From: Cranoglanis bouderius
Lineage: Eukaryota > Chordata > Actinopteri > Siluriformes > Cranoglanididae
Direction of reading: 5' to 3'
Length of the DNA: 64,000 bases
Assembly: GCA_023630585.1 (NCBI GenBank)
Contig: CM042555.1
Span: 8,531,001 to 8,595,000, forward strand
The translations under genes were made by a program, and so were the position numbers. The notes under the pieces were generated by a model, which worked only from the letters and a program-made list of their open reading frames with translations, was not told the origin of the DNA and ran no database searches. Positions 41,690 to 53,226 of this stretch are shown one piece after another. The first letter of the stretch is position 1, and each line of letters starts with the position of its first letter.

Positions 41690-41890
41690 ACTTTTCAAGC
41701 AGCCGCTAGAATGCTAGCCTCAGCAGTGTAACTAAACCTCAAATTGATTAACTCGCCCGAACCAGCCCGTTCACAAAGATGGCACCGGTCCAAATCAAAA
41801 AAGAGCGTGTAGTGTGCGCATCAGCCGGATGGTGTTGTGTTGCTCCGGCGTAAGGAAATCAACTCCCCCCGGGCGCATTTTTAAAAGCCT
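41690..41890. promoter_or_regulatory. Candidate conserved non-coding element in intron
   Basis: A repeat-free block with AAATTGATTAACTCG, AAAGATGGCACCGG and clustered CpG-containing words (GCTCCGGCGTAAGG). No ORF of note. Confidence 0.28.
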
Positions 41891-43219
41891 AATGCCTTTC
41901 AAATGATGTCATCACATTTACCTCTCTCTATGTATCTCTCTCTCTCTCTCTCGCTCGCTCTCTTTCTATCTGTCTCTGTCTTAATTTTTTTTCTGTAACA
42001 TTTTCTCCTACTGCTTTGCACAGGCTGCTGTAAGAGAGAGGTCAATGGCTTTGACTGAGACACGTGACACATTATTGTAATGGAGATGAGAGACATCTTG
42101 TGTTTTTATGATTGCTTCTTTTTTTTTCCTTTTATTTCCGGAAAGTGATATGAGAGCAATCAAAACCACACGACAACCTGATTCGGTGTGGCGAGTGTGA
42201 TTGGGAAAGTATCATTAAGAGAGAGGGGGCCTTTTGTTTTTGTTGTCTTTCTTTTCATTAATGGGAACGGGGTGTGGTCCATCTGGAGGGACTAGAGGAT
42301 GCATGCACACATTCAAACACACACACTGTTGCAAATCCACATACAGTCCATATCCTTTCTTACAGTAAACACATACACACCCTGGTGGTAGCTGATGAGT
42401 AGCTTGAGTTTGTGTGTGTGTGTGTGTGTGTGAGACATGAGACAGACAGCAGGGTGAGTGACTGATACTCCTCCTCCTCCCAGATGGCTCATGCCACTGG
42501 CCCTTGGTCTGATCCCAGCTCTTTGTTTCAGTTTGCTGTAGTGCATTAGTGGAGGCCCAGTACAGAGCATAATACACACTTCACACCTCAGCACTGTCCA
42601 GATATCTCATTTGAAATGAATAATACTATTTCTATATGGCAAAACAGTTACACATATCGTAACCATTTCATTCTATTTGATTCTAATCTAGTTTCACACG
42701 AACAAGTTAATCATATAGTATAAATCATTCATTTACATTTTCCCCAAGTACACCATTGATTACATTGACAGTAAACGTCTCTAAAGCACAGTGCAAAATA
42801 AGATTCTTGTGGTTCAGCATCTATAAAACCCACCCTTGAGACTTATTGTTTGTACATATTAGCAATTTCAAATTCGAAGCCTATACTTGGCTTGTGACAA
42901 TCATTTTTTAATATTGTGTGTCTCTTACCGATTTTTTCCCCCCTTTGCATAAAAAGAGGATGTGAAATGTAAAATCAATACAGAGAAAATAGTTATAGGT
43001 GGGGGGGTTATCGGGAACCTCTGTGTTCCAGACACCCTGGGCAGAAGGATGGAGCGTAATATATGGGGTGACCTTCAAATGTCATAAATGTGTTGTGCAA
43101 TAAACTGTCAATATTTGTGGTTATACGGCACAGGATGAATTTTACAGTAATTGGAACGGCCATATTAAAAGCTGGGAAGCAGTCAGCTGATTAAAGACAC
43201 TGCTGTTGGGCCGCCTGGA

Positions 43220-43220
<1 letters not shown>

Positions 43221-43274
<54 letters not shown>
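43221..43274. repeat. (GT)n microsatellite
   Basis: About 27 GT units. Confidence 0.97.
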
Positions 43275-43275
<1 letters not shown>

Positions 43276-44669
43276 GTGCATTTTATTTTAAGTCCATTTT
43301 AAGTGAGTCCAGGAAAGTTTTCTGAATCTGCTACAACTCAGTTATACGGTTTTTAGTACATTTGTGTATTCCTGTATCTTGCAAAAAAAAAAAAAAAGGC
43401 TTACACACTTGTCACTAAAGTTAATTTATCAGGATACAAATTCGAACTAGGTCAGAGTAGGTGTTTGTATCATTGTGTGTATGTTTGGGTCAAAAAATGG
43501 GGCACGCAGTACAATGTAATGTGTGTAGGAAAAGCGAGGGAAGCAAATCACAGGCACGTGATCAGTCACAAGAGTGGAAGAGAATGCTGACTTCACCCTT
43601 TCTCTTTTAACTTCTTAAATCTCCTTTGATTTTTAAAAAGGGGTGGAAAAAATATAAAGAAATGGAAAGATTATTGGGAAAAAAAGATTGCGTGGAATGG
43701 TTGCCTAAGTGGGTTGCTCCATTTAGACCATTTCTTTCCTCACATACATATCATATCAGGTAGCGCAGTGTAACTGAGGGAAAACTGGCCTTTTAAACTT
43801 TACTTCACTTCCATTAGTACTTTTTGTAGTTCAAGTTACAATATGAAAACTGCATCAGAACAAAATTGTATGATTTGGAGTTATGCTACGTACTTTTATG
43901 TGGCTGGTCAGCTACAAAACCTGTCCTTTGCATGGATTCAGATGTCATAACAGCATGAACTTGTGATCTAATGCTGCATAATAATTTGAGCATATGTGCA
44001 AATATATGTGCGAATACCTCAGCATAATCTGGAATTCCAACATCCAACATCTCCTGTAATAACTCAGTTCCGTGTGGTTAATTATCTCCGAACTGGTGCT
44101 TGTTGGTCTTGACACGTTTAGAGTATTGTAGTGACAGCAGCTCAATCAGAGCGAGGTCTTCGTTATCACCCTCTCCTATCAGCCACGCCGCCGACGTCAC
44201 CTGTCAAAACCAGGGCGCAACACGAAGGCACAGACCAACTGCTGACATAGCTGTTTCCTTTCCTGTATTGTTCGTTTTGACACAATCCGCCATATGCTAC
44301 CCAGTAAAGATGATGATAGGAGGGATAAAATGGAAGAATTGGAGTGTGTATGTGGGGAGGGCGTCAGGGCGACGTCTCTAAAGCAACCTGAAAAGCTTCT
44401 GAACTGTCAGCGTTCTGTCAGACCGAGGAGAGTGCGGCAGGGAAAAAAAGAGTGGCGCGCGTGAACCCATTGATGTGTTTGACTTTGTGTGGTGTTAGCA
44501 GATTTGTGCAGCAAAAAGGCTGAAAGGAGAACGAAAAACGGGAAAAAATGAACAAGTGGAAGAAAAGCAAAGTGGCATGTGGCTGGTTTGAAGTGAAACT
44601 GAATACTCACTGAATTACATCTCTCTCTCTCTGTGTTTTTCACTCTCTTTCTCGCTCTGTCTCTGTCAG

Positions 44670-44828
44670 ATGTTGGGGATGAGATGGCGAAGGCACCAGG
44701 AGCAGTTCCTCCTCCTGCTACCCAGCACCGAGAGAGGAGTGTGGGATCCGCCATGAAAGACTGCCCCTACTGTGGCAAGTCCTTCCGCACCTCCCATCAC
44801 CTGAAAGTCCACCTGAGAATACATACGG
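44670..44828 (+). CDS. znf536: znf536 coding exon 2 (residues 750-803, zinc finger 8)
   Basis: This 159-nt exon lies between a CT-rich tract ending in CTGTCAG and a donor GTAAGA. Its first two bases complete codon 750 (Asp) after the previous exon's G, giving a join of SS-D-VGDE that resembles the family sequence SSSDIGEE. It encodes finger 8 (Cys781, Cys784, His797, His801; DCPYCGKSFRTSHHLKVHLR) and ends one base into the Gly codon of the inter-finger linker HTG-EKP, which is completed in the next exon. Both boundaries are phase 1, so skipping it would keep the frame while deleting finger 8. The open frame extends beyond both splice sites into non-coding sequence, so the wider ORF here is not a separate gene. 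Confidence 0.96.
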
Positions 44829-44914
44829 GTAAGAAAAGAGAAAGTCTAATGCTGGCATTTTTACAAATACTTTATAACACAGTCTTGTCATTTTATCTTA
44901 AATGTGAGGTCAGG

Positions 44915-44973
44915 TTTTTTTTTCTTTTCTTTTCTTTTCTTTCTTTCTTTCTTTTTCTTTTTTTTTTTTTTTT
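44915..44973. repeat. Polypyrimidine (TTTTC/TTTC)n-T tract
   Basis: A pyrimidine run starting about 85 bp after the exon 2 donor, with TTTTC then TTTC units and a T homopolymer. Confidence 0.93.
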
Positions 44974-45019
44974 AAGACACCAAACATTTCGGTCGACCAA
45001 GTTCTTATATTCTAGTAGT

Positions 45020-45572
45020 CAGGGGTGGAAAATAATTGAATAGTGTTACTTCATTACTATACGTAAGTATTATTTGGAGATATATACTGTATACTTTACT
45101 TGAGTGTTATTGAAATTGAAGACTCTTGCCTAATTACATTTCCAAAGGGAAAAAAAAAACACTTTTTACTCCTTACATATATTTTTTTTAAATCTTCAAA
45201 GTACTCGTTACAAATCTTGAAGGTCTCTTCTTCCCTCATCCAGCCAATCACTGTATGCTATACATCTAAATATCACATTTTATTTGCATTTTATTTACAT
45301 TTCAAATATGGGCCGCCTGGATTTTAAAGCAAACCAATCAAATTTATCAGTGTATTAAAAGCTGACCAGTAATCATATTCTACTTAATATCATCAGTCAA
45401 AGACCTTTCCTTTTTCCTTATTAATGCTTGAGAACATTTAAAAGTAGTGACATTTTTGACTTTCACTTGAGTACATTTTTGGCCAGATGCTTCCACTTTT
45501 AACTTTTAACATTTTGAAACATTATTTATACTTTCACTTAAGTATAATTTCTCACAGTTTTTTCCACCCCTG
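45020..45572. mobile_element. Non-autonomous hAT-type MITE with 8-bp target-site duplication
   Basis: The element begins CAGGGGTGGAAA and ends TTTCCACCCCTG, perfect 12-bp inverted termini, over 553 bp. It is flanked by CTAGTAGT (45012-45019) and CTAGCAGC (45573-45580), which match at 6 of 8 positions with two T-to-C transitions, as expected for an aged 8-bp hAT duplication. Internal words such as ACTTTACTTGAGT and CACTTGAGTAC fit a widespread fish hAT MITE family that I recall. There is no transposase. It lies in the second znf536 coding intron. Confidence 0.9.
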
Positions 45573-47288
45573 CTAGCAGCTGTCAAATATTTGTAAAATA
45601 TTTGTAGACAGAAAAAATGTTATTATGTGGACCACCAAGATCCAGCCAATCAGGCCAAGGAAGTGTCTCTCGTTACCTGTCAATCAGGTTGCTTATAAAT
45701 CTTCAAGCTTCCTAATTTCAACTGGTATTCAGTCAAGGCATGTGTTTTGTATACAAGGCTAAACTGCTGCCAGAATTACTGACTATACCATTAAAATATG
45801 TGCCAAGTCAAAATCCAAACTGAATAAACTTACAGGATTTTATAGCTCAAATAACAATAAATATGTTTAACAGTGAAACAAATTGTCAAAAAATAATTTT
45901 TAAAAAAAATTTTTTATTTTTTTTTTTACTTCACATCAACTGAATACCATTTTTTATCCAAAAGCACCAAGCCATTTGCTTTCTTTCAAGCCTGGTTCTC
46001 CATGACCTTTCCAATTTTGTCCTAATCCTGCTTGTCATATTACTCTAACTTGTAGCATACACTGGACTCACATACACTGGAGTTCCTGCATGTACCACAG
46101 AGTTTCCCACATCTACAGTAATGATGTAGAGAGTTCAGGTTGAATAGCTGCAGTGAAATTCTGCTGTGTAGCCCATAGCAAAGCTGAGAGTCACTCTCAT
46201 GCACAGCTTGTCCTAGTTAACATAGGGAAGCACTGCGAGGTCACTGCAAGTGTGAGTGTGTGTGATATAGAGAGAGATCATGAGACAGTGTAAATGGAGA
46301 CTCTATGTGAAACTATAACATGAGCACAATAAATGTCATTTTTTTTCATTCAGTGCAAGATAATCAACCATCTGTAGTCTCATAACTCATATATTCAGAT
46401 TTTCTTTTCCCTTTTAAATACTCTTTTAGTTATCTCATTACTTTGGCTTGCCTCACTACCTTTAAAACATCATCTGGACAGGGACATATGAAAAAAAAGA
46501 AAGAGAAAACTATTCAACAAGTGCTTCGAGGGCAGCTTGCACTCTCGCTCTAACTTAAAATGGAAATCGCTCTCAGTTCAGGAAATTGATGGTTGTTATT
46601 TTTTTGGTATGCGCTTGCAAGGAAGAAGGGAGACCACCCAAACAGTATTCGTCCCACTTAATAAGAAGCACATAGCTCTGCTGTTCTGGGGGAATTAAAG
46701 CCTGATTGTATGGCACATCTAGCCGTGGAGCTGATGATTACGCCTCAAAGCTTAAACACACACAGAGGCCAAGGCCAGCCAACGTGGTACCGTTTCACTG
46801 TAACACTTTTTAAACCCGTCACAAAGCCGTCAGCACGCAGCTGCAGACACACTGTTTAGTATAAAATATAAGAAAGTTTATAACAGAACCTCGGGCTAGT
46901 CTCAAATATCAAAAAGTAGCACTAGAACAGAGCCATGAAGAGAAATAGTATACCGATGAATTAGTAGTGTGAAGAAATAAGGAAACAGGCGTCAGGCAGG
47001 TCCGCTGACAGGCAGGTCTGAGGAAAGTGTTGGAGTCAGCTGCTCCTGGGCTCGTGGAGTCTGATTGCTTTAAGCCTTGGTGCAGCACAGTTATGTCCCC
47101 ATAAGCAGGGGAGCAAGGGCACGGAGCTGGGAAATATGTTCCTAACTCAGGGAGGTTGAGTTATGCATGCTTTGAGAAGAGGGTAAGGGTCCCCAGTAGG
47201 GTCATATTTCTCCAAAGAGGAAGCAGAGGCCCTCGTCCCGCAGCTCCGTTAACTCACTCACTCACTCACTCAACTCACCGGGCAGCCT

Positions 47289-47289
<1 letters not shown>

Positions 47290-47351
<62 letters not shown>
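47290..47351. repeat. (GT)n microsatellite
   Basis: About 31 GT units; a short (CTCA)n run lies just upstream near 47252-47270. Confidence 0.97.
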
Positions 47352-47353
<2 letters not shown>

Positions 47354-48744
47354 ACATTGCTGTAGTCCTTACAGTCTGTCGATGCTGCAGTTTACACCAG
47401 CCTTGATTTGTTTGCAAGATGTGTGAGCCACGTTAGATAAAAAATTGTAATAAAGGTTTTACCCTTATGGTCCAAGTTTAGACTGAATTAGTACCACAAA
47501 AAAAGGATTTTTTGGAAAACTAAATAGCTATGCATGTGATCTGATTAATGACACGCCACCCAAATGACATACTGTGAACTGAAGATCAAAATAATTCAAT
47601 CTCTTAGTTAAACAACAACAGCTGAAATCTTTTAGAATGAACAAATCAGTGACCCACACTTACACCATAAATCTACTGGAAAATCCTAAAAAAAGAATTG
47701 CTTCCCAAAACATCCTGACCAAAGCTTTAAATCATTTTTACTTCCTGTTCAAGTGATGAATCTGATCTTTAGATCAGCAGGTAACAACCACCCTGCAGCC
47801 TTCTGCAGCCCAAATTCCTCCCTCCTAATCAGGGTTGGGAACAAAGCCGCTGACATTAGACAAACATCCCTCCTTGATTTAAAAGAATCAGACATGCAGA
47901 TGACACAAAGCGCAATGCAGATGACCCTCAGTCCGTACGGTGTTCGCCGATCATAATGGCATTGCTTACTAAGAGGACCAAGACATTGTGCAACACAATG
48001 TTAGATTAATGACTCTCTAACGCTGGCTTGAAAGGAATGAAGTGAATTTAAATTTCTTCAAAAGTTAAAGAGCTAATGTTACAGTATTAATTTCCTCTCC
48101 AACAGTGAGTGGGAAAATATCCATTAGTGAAATTAAGCACAGTTTGCTAGGTAGCTAACATTGTGCGGCATACAGTGTGGGGCCACAGCTAATGAACACT
48201 GCAGTGGGTGATATTTCATTATACAAATTAATGCTCACATTTTAATGGGAAAGTCACATAATGAATCTAGGCTTCAGTGACAGCAATTAGAGACACAGAT
48301 TGTCCCCTTCTGGACAAGGCACTATTTAGCAGTAAGCAGCTGTGGGTAAAAAATAAAAAGGTCCTCTCTCCTGACAACGGCTCCACATAACTTGAGGGCA
48401 CAGGAGAACTCGTGCATTGACCAAATCACCTTTATTTAAAGAGGGACGGTGAAATGATGGCCGTCACCTGTGTCAAGTCACCTTGTCCTAGCTTGTGCAA
48501 ACCCGTCCTTCCGGAGAGTCAACAAGAGGCAAAAAGGCTTGGCTCACACCGTGGATAGAGTTTTGGAGTTTTATGGTCATATCAAGTAGTATTTTGAGTT
48601 TAAGTTTACTCAGGAGAATGAGAGTGATTAAGCACTGGTGTGTGGTCAGCTGCTACCGTTCCAAACAATAAGCACTGTAAATTACAAAGGTCAGACAGTC
48701 CAGAGATCCACAGCAGTGCCAAAGAAAGTTTATTCAGTGGTAGA

Positions 48745-48745
<1 letters not shown>

Positions 48746-48792
<47 letters not shown>

Positions 48793-48803
48793 CATTATTA
48801 TTA
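48746..48803. repeat. (ATT)n microsatellite
   Basis: About 19 ATT units with one ATC interruption. Confidence 0.96.
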
Positions 48804-49743
48804 CATATTTTACAGTTTTATTATATTGATTTTGTTATATTAACCTGGAGAAACATTACTTCTGCTCTTTTTTTTTTCTTTCTTTTTTTCCCTCTGAAAG
48901 TCTTTAAAATGAATGCATGAACTGCAGTAATGGCCCTTACAGTAAAGGACAATTTAGAAACTAAACAACACTTACTGACAGAGAACATGAGCACCTTGAT
49001 GTTTTTGGCTCCAGATCTTTAACATAGATAAACAACCTGAACATAAAAGACAGTCATTTTTCCAGACCAGTCGACCTCTCCGTCTCTGCACTATACAGGC
49101 TGTCTTTTCACCATTATATAAACCCATATGGAAATCCATCTTAAAGTATGTAATATCTATTAACTGTTTTAATTGCCCTTCTGTAGAGACTCTGGGTGTT
49201 TATTTGCGTGGTTACTATGGAGTCGTGACAAATCGCACAAATCCAGATGAAATCGGTTTGAGCCGGACTCCTTCAAGTGGAAAGAGCAACCGGCAAAATG
49301 AACTTCTGAAATGATATGTACCACTCTCAGCAAGAGGCTTCTGTAATTTATATCAAGTCTGTCATACAGTACCAGATGGCAATTTGATGTGTGTTTTCCC
49401 CTATTTTTATTAAGACAGTCCATCAACAGTGAACGAAAGCTTTGGAAAGAAAACTTTTAAATTTTTTTTTCTGCCTTTTCTCATCTTAAATAATGAAAAA
49501 TAATCATTCCTCTACCTCTGGGCCTTGGCGATCCATTATGTTTTTCAGAGGTTGTGCTGTTTGTGCGGATATCAATTAAAAGTGGATTAACGGGTACATA
49601 ATGACCTTTAGCAGTAAATTGTGTGTAATGTTGCAAGGCAGGATACAGTATATTCCCCAGATGTCACACATGCCCCTGACGTATGATGGAGCAGATGTCT
49701 TACTGAGTCCAAATGGTGCACAAAGAACACGCCATGCATGTGC

Positions 49744-49754
49744 GCACACACACA

Positions 49755-49827
<73 letters not shown>
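49744..49827. repeat. Compound (CA)n-(GA)n microsatellite
   Basis: CA units to 49802 switch directly to GA units. Confidence 0.96.
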
Positions 49828-51553
49828 CACTTGCTTATTGCCTATATAAATACTGATTATTTATCTAGTGTTTTTAATTGTAACATTGCACATAATATAT
49901 TCACATCTTTCTATTTTTCTCCCTTTACAATGGTGTTTTAACAAGTGACAGCCTCAGCGTTGTCATGAATTAAAACACAAGCTTGGGGTGGAAGGAATAA
50001 AAGGGGAAAAGCAGATCACCCTAATTTGCCTCTAATTTTGGGCACAGAATATCATTTTGTCCAGTTAAAGGAATTGAAAATGATCATTTGCATCAGGGAC
50101 ATTTCCTTATTGAATCAGGCCAAGTCCCTGTTATCCTGCTCAGAGGATAAGCTCTTATTGGGTTAAAAGCTCATCTTGTATGGTTTATTTTAAATTTAAG
50201 CCTCACACGCACTCCAGTGTAAAGCAATAAATGACTTTCTCCCTTTCTTTTTTCCCTCCTTTTTTCTCTCTCATTTAACTCTTCTATCAATGAAGTATTG
50301 AGGTGGTATTTTTGTGACCCTTTTTGGTAAGCTGTGTTCTGTAGGTCTGCAGATCTTTGAGTCTTTCTTTTTTTCTGGAATGGTGCCCTCCAAATAATGA
50401 TAAATTACTTGAGCAGTATGCCATTTGCTAATTATATCCATGATTTACTACAGAGCCAGACTTAAATCATTCAGTTCAGTCTTGCGTAACAATGCAACAT
50501 TTTTTCTCAGATAAAAATTGTTTCCATGTGTATAATCTAAACCTTTTATAGTTATATATACACACAGAGACATATGCACACAGTACTTGACAAACATCTT
50601 TTTATATTTGCCTTTTTCCATGGCTCTGCACTCATTTTCTTAACTGTATCACTGCAGCACCTCAAAAATTCAAGCCCTGTATTCTGGGCTTTATTGCTTA
50701 TTAAGTGAGAATATGGCTTAAATTTGTTGGACCTTTTATAACTGCTGCCAGGATGTATGTGATATTAAGATACTGAAGTAATTCTCCCATTTTTAAATGT
50801 TCTATTGTATATTCTATTGTGTTTTGTACATACTTTATTTTACGGCACATTCTACCCTCCACTTTCATCACATCTTGGTCTAAAGCTGTCTTTTAAGAGG
50901 GAGGTTCATATGCTGCACATATGTACACTTAAGACTTTTGACTTCAGTTCAATAGCAGCTGAAGCCATTTTATAATATGTCCATTACACTTTGGGGATAA
51001 ACAGTCAGGCTTACACTCTTTAGGGAATGGAGAGCTTCTGTAGAGCTTGATTTATCTGTATGATATATTCCAAACAGAAAATGTACAAGGAATCACCACC
51101 TCACCCCCAAGGTTGACGTCTGACAAAGAACAAGGCCAAGTGAGATGTAGGAAACAAAAAATAGCTACAAGCAGACCCCACTCGCTTGTACTCCCCTATA
51201 TGAACAGAGATAACATCCAGACAGTTATGTTGTCAGTTGAAAATATGATCTCTGTAGTGGACTGAAGGCACCATATGGTGAAATCTTTTTTATGGTGCTG
51301 ATATGAGTGATCGCTCACTCGGTGGAGCTGGATCGACCTATATTTAAAAAAAAACAAAAAAAAAACACTCTCCTCCTCCTTCACCCTCCCAGAGAGAATG
51401 ATTGGCTGGTGGCTAGTGAGTGGTGAATGGGATATGGGACACTTATTAGACATTGTCCATACTCTCTTTTTGGTGTTCACAACAATTATATTTCCTTCAG
51501 ATTTGACTGTATGGTATTCTTACTTGATATCTGACCTGTCTTGGTGTCTCTAG

Positions 51554-53226
51554 GTGAGAAGCCCTACAGATGCCCTCATTGTGACTATGCTGGAACTCAG
51601 TCTGCTTCCCTGAAGTACCACCTTGAGCGTCACCACCGTGAGCGTCAGAATGGCAATGCCTCCTCTGCCAACCACCCTCCATCCTCCGATCACAAAGATG
51701 ACCACAGCAAGACCAACAGTGGCAGTGGCATCTTTGCACGGCCTGATGTTTTGCGTGGGGTCTTCAAAGGGATGATGCCCTCCAGCCTTGATTTTAGAGG
51801 AGGCCAGATGCTTACACAGTGGGCCACTCCTGCTATGCTCTCTCCCAGAGAGAGAGATCGTGAGAGAGAGCGAGACCGCCATGGACTAGGGGCAGAGCCC
51901 AGCTCTGAGAACATGAAGACCCCTGAAGGTCCAGCCACTGGAGGGGAAAGCCCAGCCAGTTTTTCAGACCTGGGACGGGCTTACCAGAGTATGATGGGGA
52001 ATGGAGTCAACTTTCAGGGCTCTCTCCAGGCCTTCATGGATAGTTTTGTGCCCAATTCCATGAAGAAGGAGAAGGAAATACGAGAGAACCAGCTACATGG
52101 TCAGCACTTTGGCCTGGAGGGCACAGAGCACAAGATCAAGAGGGCCAATGATGCCAACCAGGAAGAGAACCCTTCTGAAACCAAGCCAACTGAGGGCATC
52201 CGCTCCCAGTATGAGCCTCTGGATCTGTCAGTCAGGCCTGATGCGGGAACCCTACCTGGTGCATCTCTCACCATCCAGGACAATGTAGCCTGGCATGGAT
52301 GTCTGTTCTGTTCCTTTACCACTGCCTCTGTGGAGTTGATGGCTCTTCACCTGCAAGCCAACCACATGGGTAAAACCAAATCAGGCCAAGGCAAAGAAGT
52401 TAAAGAACACCTACTGGGTGAATCTTCCCACACTGGCAGCTCTGGTCTGGCACCTCCTCCAGGCCTTCTCCACCTGCATGAGGGCCTTAAAGAGCGAGAG
52501 GCTGAATCTGGAGACTTGAAGAACCAAGTTGGTTGGTCCAACCACCTGGAGCCGAACCCACATGGAGCCTCCATGGGAACATTCTCAAGCGACTTTTACA
52601 AGCCCTTTAGCCCCATGTATGATGGCTCCTCCAGGGGCCCTGCTGGATTCTTGGACCAGCAAGAAAATCCGGCCAGTCAATTGGGTGGTCAGGATGAGAT
52701 CTGTGACAAAGCATCATGTGTTGAAATGGAGGCATGTGAGGAGCGGGAAGGTCAGTCAGAAGATGATGAAGCAGGTCATGAAGAACAGTCATCCAATCCT
52801 GCTTCTGCGGAGCACCAGGTGCGCTCTGATGATGATGAGCCAGAAGCAGAAGAGGAAGAAGATATGGAGGTGAGAGACATGGAAGATGAAGACCATGGGA
52901 CCATTAGAATGCATCCTGACTCTCCCTTGTCTAGGAAGGATGCTCAGAGAGCAAAGTTATCCATGGGAGTCCAGGGACGTGGTCCATCTCCACCCCAGCC
53001 ACCCACCCTAGAGAAACAGTGGCAGCAGCAGCAGCCGGGTCTGAGTCTCATTTCTCCAGCCAGTGGTCCCCCAGGCCTGCTGAAACCCGAGCAGGCTCAC
53101 CTGGAGCACCAGATGAACATGCTGTCAGTCCTACGGGCCTACAGTTCTGAGAGCCTAGCAGCATACAATGGAGGAGGTGGTGGAAGCAGCTCCAGCATGA
53201 AGAGAACCGACCCCTCTGGTAAGTGA
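51554..53226 (+). CDS. znf536: znf536 coding exon 3 (residues 803-1359, zinc fingers 9-10, C-terminus)
   Basis: The acceptor is TCTCTAG ending at 51553. The first two bases finish the linker Gly codon, and the frame then reads EKPYRCPHCDYAGTQSASLK into finger 9 (Cys809, Cys812, His825, His829). Finger 10 (Cys1052, Cys1055, His1068, His1073; WHGCLFCSFTT) is the divergent C-terminal finger of the family. Just before it, PLDLS at residues 1024-1028 (52216-52230) matches the PxDLS motif that recruits the CtBP corepressor. Other features are an RE/RD-rich stretch near residues 900-911, an acidic segment near residues 1228-1250, and a family-like C-terminal block around MNMLSVLRAYSSESLAAYNG. The frame ends in SGK and TGA at 53224-53226. 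The final codons overlap a consensus donor (CTG|GTAAGT), so an alternative continuation is possible. Confidence 0.96.

Larger units (their letters stand above)
44829..51553 (+). other. znf536: znf536 intron between coding exons 2 and 3 (6.7 kb)
   Basis: Donor GTAAGA directly after HTG and acceptor TCTCTAG, phase 1. The intron splits the linker between fingers 8 and 9. Apart from a T/C-rich tract (44915-44973), a hAT MITE and three microsatellites, I recognise nothing. The 50.0-50.2 kb block is repeat-free and might be regulatory. Confidence 0.9.

Noticed and set aside
44633..45043. 136-codon ORF around zinc finger 8 as an independent small zinc-finger gene
   Set aside because: It runs through both splice sites; the internal 159 nt joins in frame with the flanking znf536 exons.
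51541..51553. ATG at 51541 as an alternative start for the last exon
   Set aside because: It lies inside the acceptor pyrimidine region, and the reading from the splice junction reproduces the conserved TGEKPY linker.
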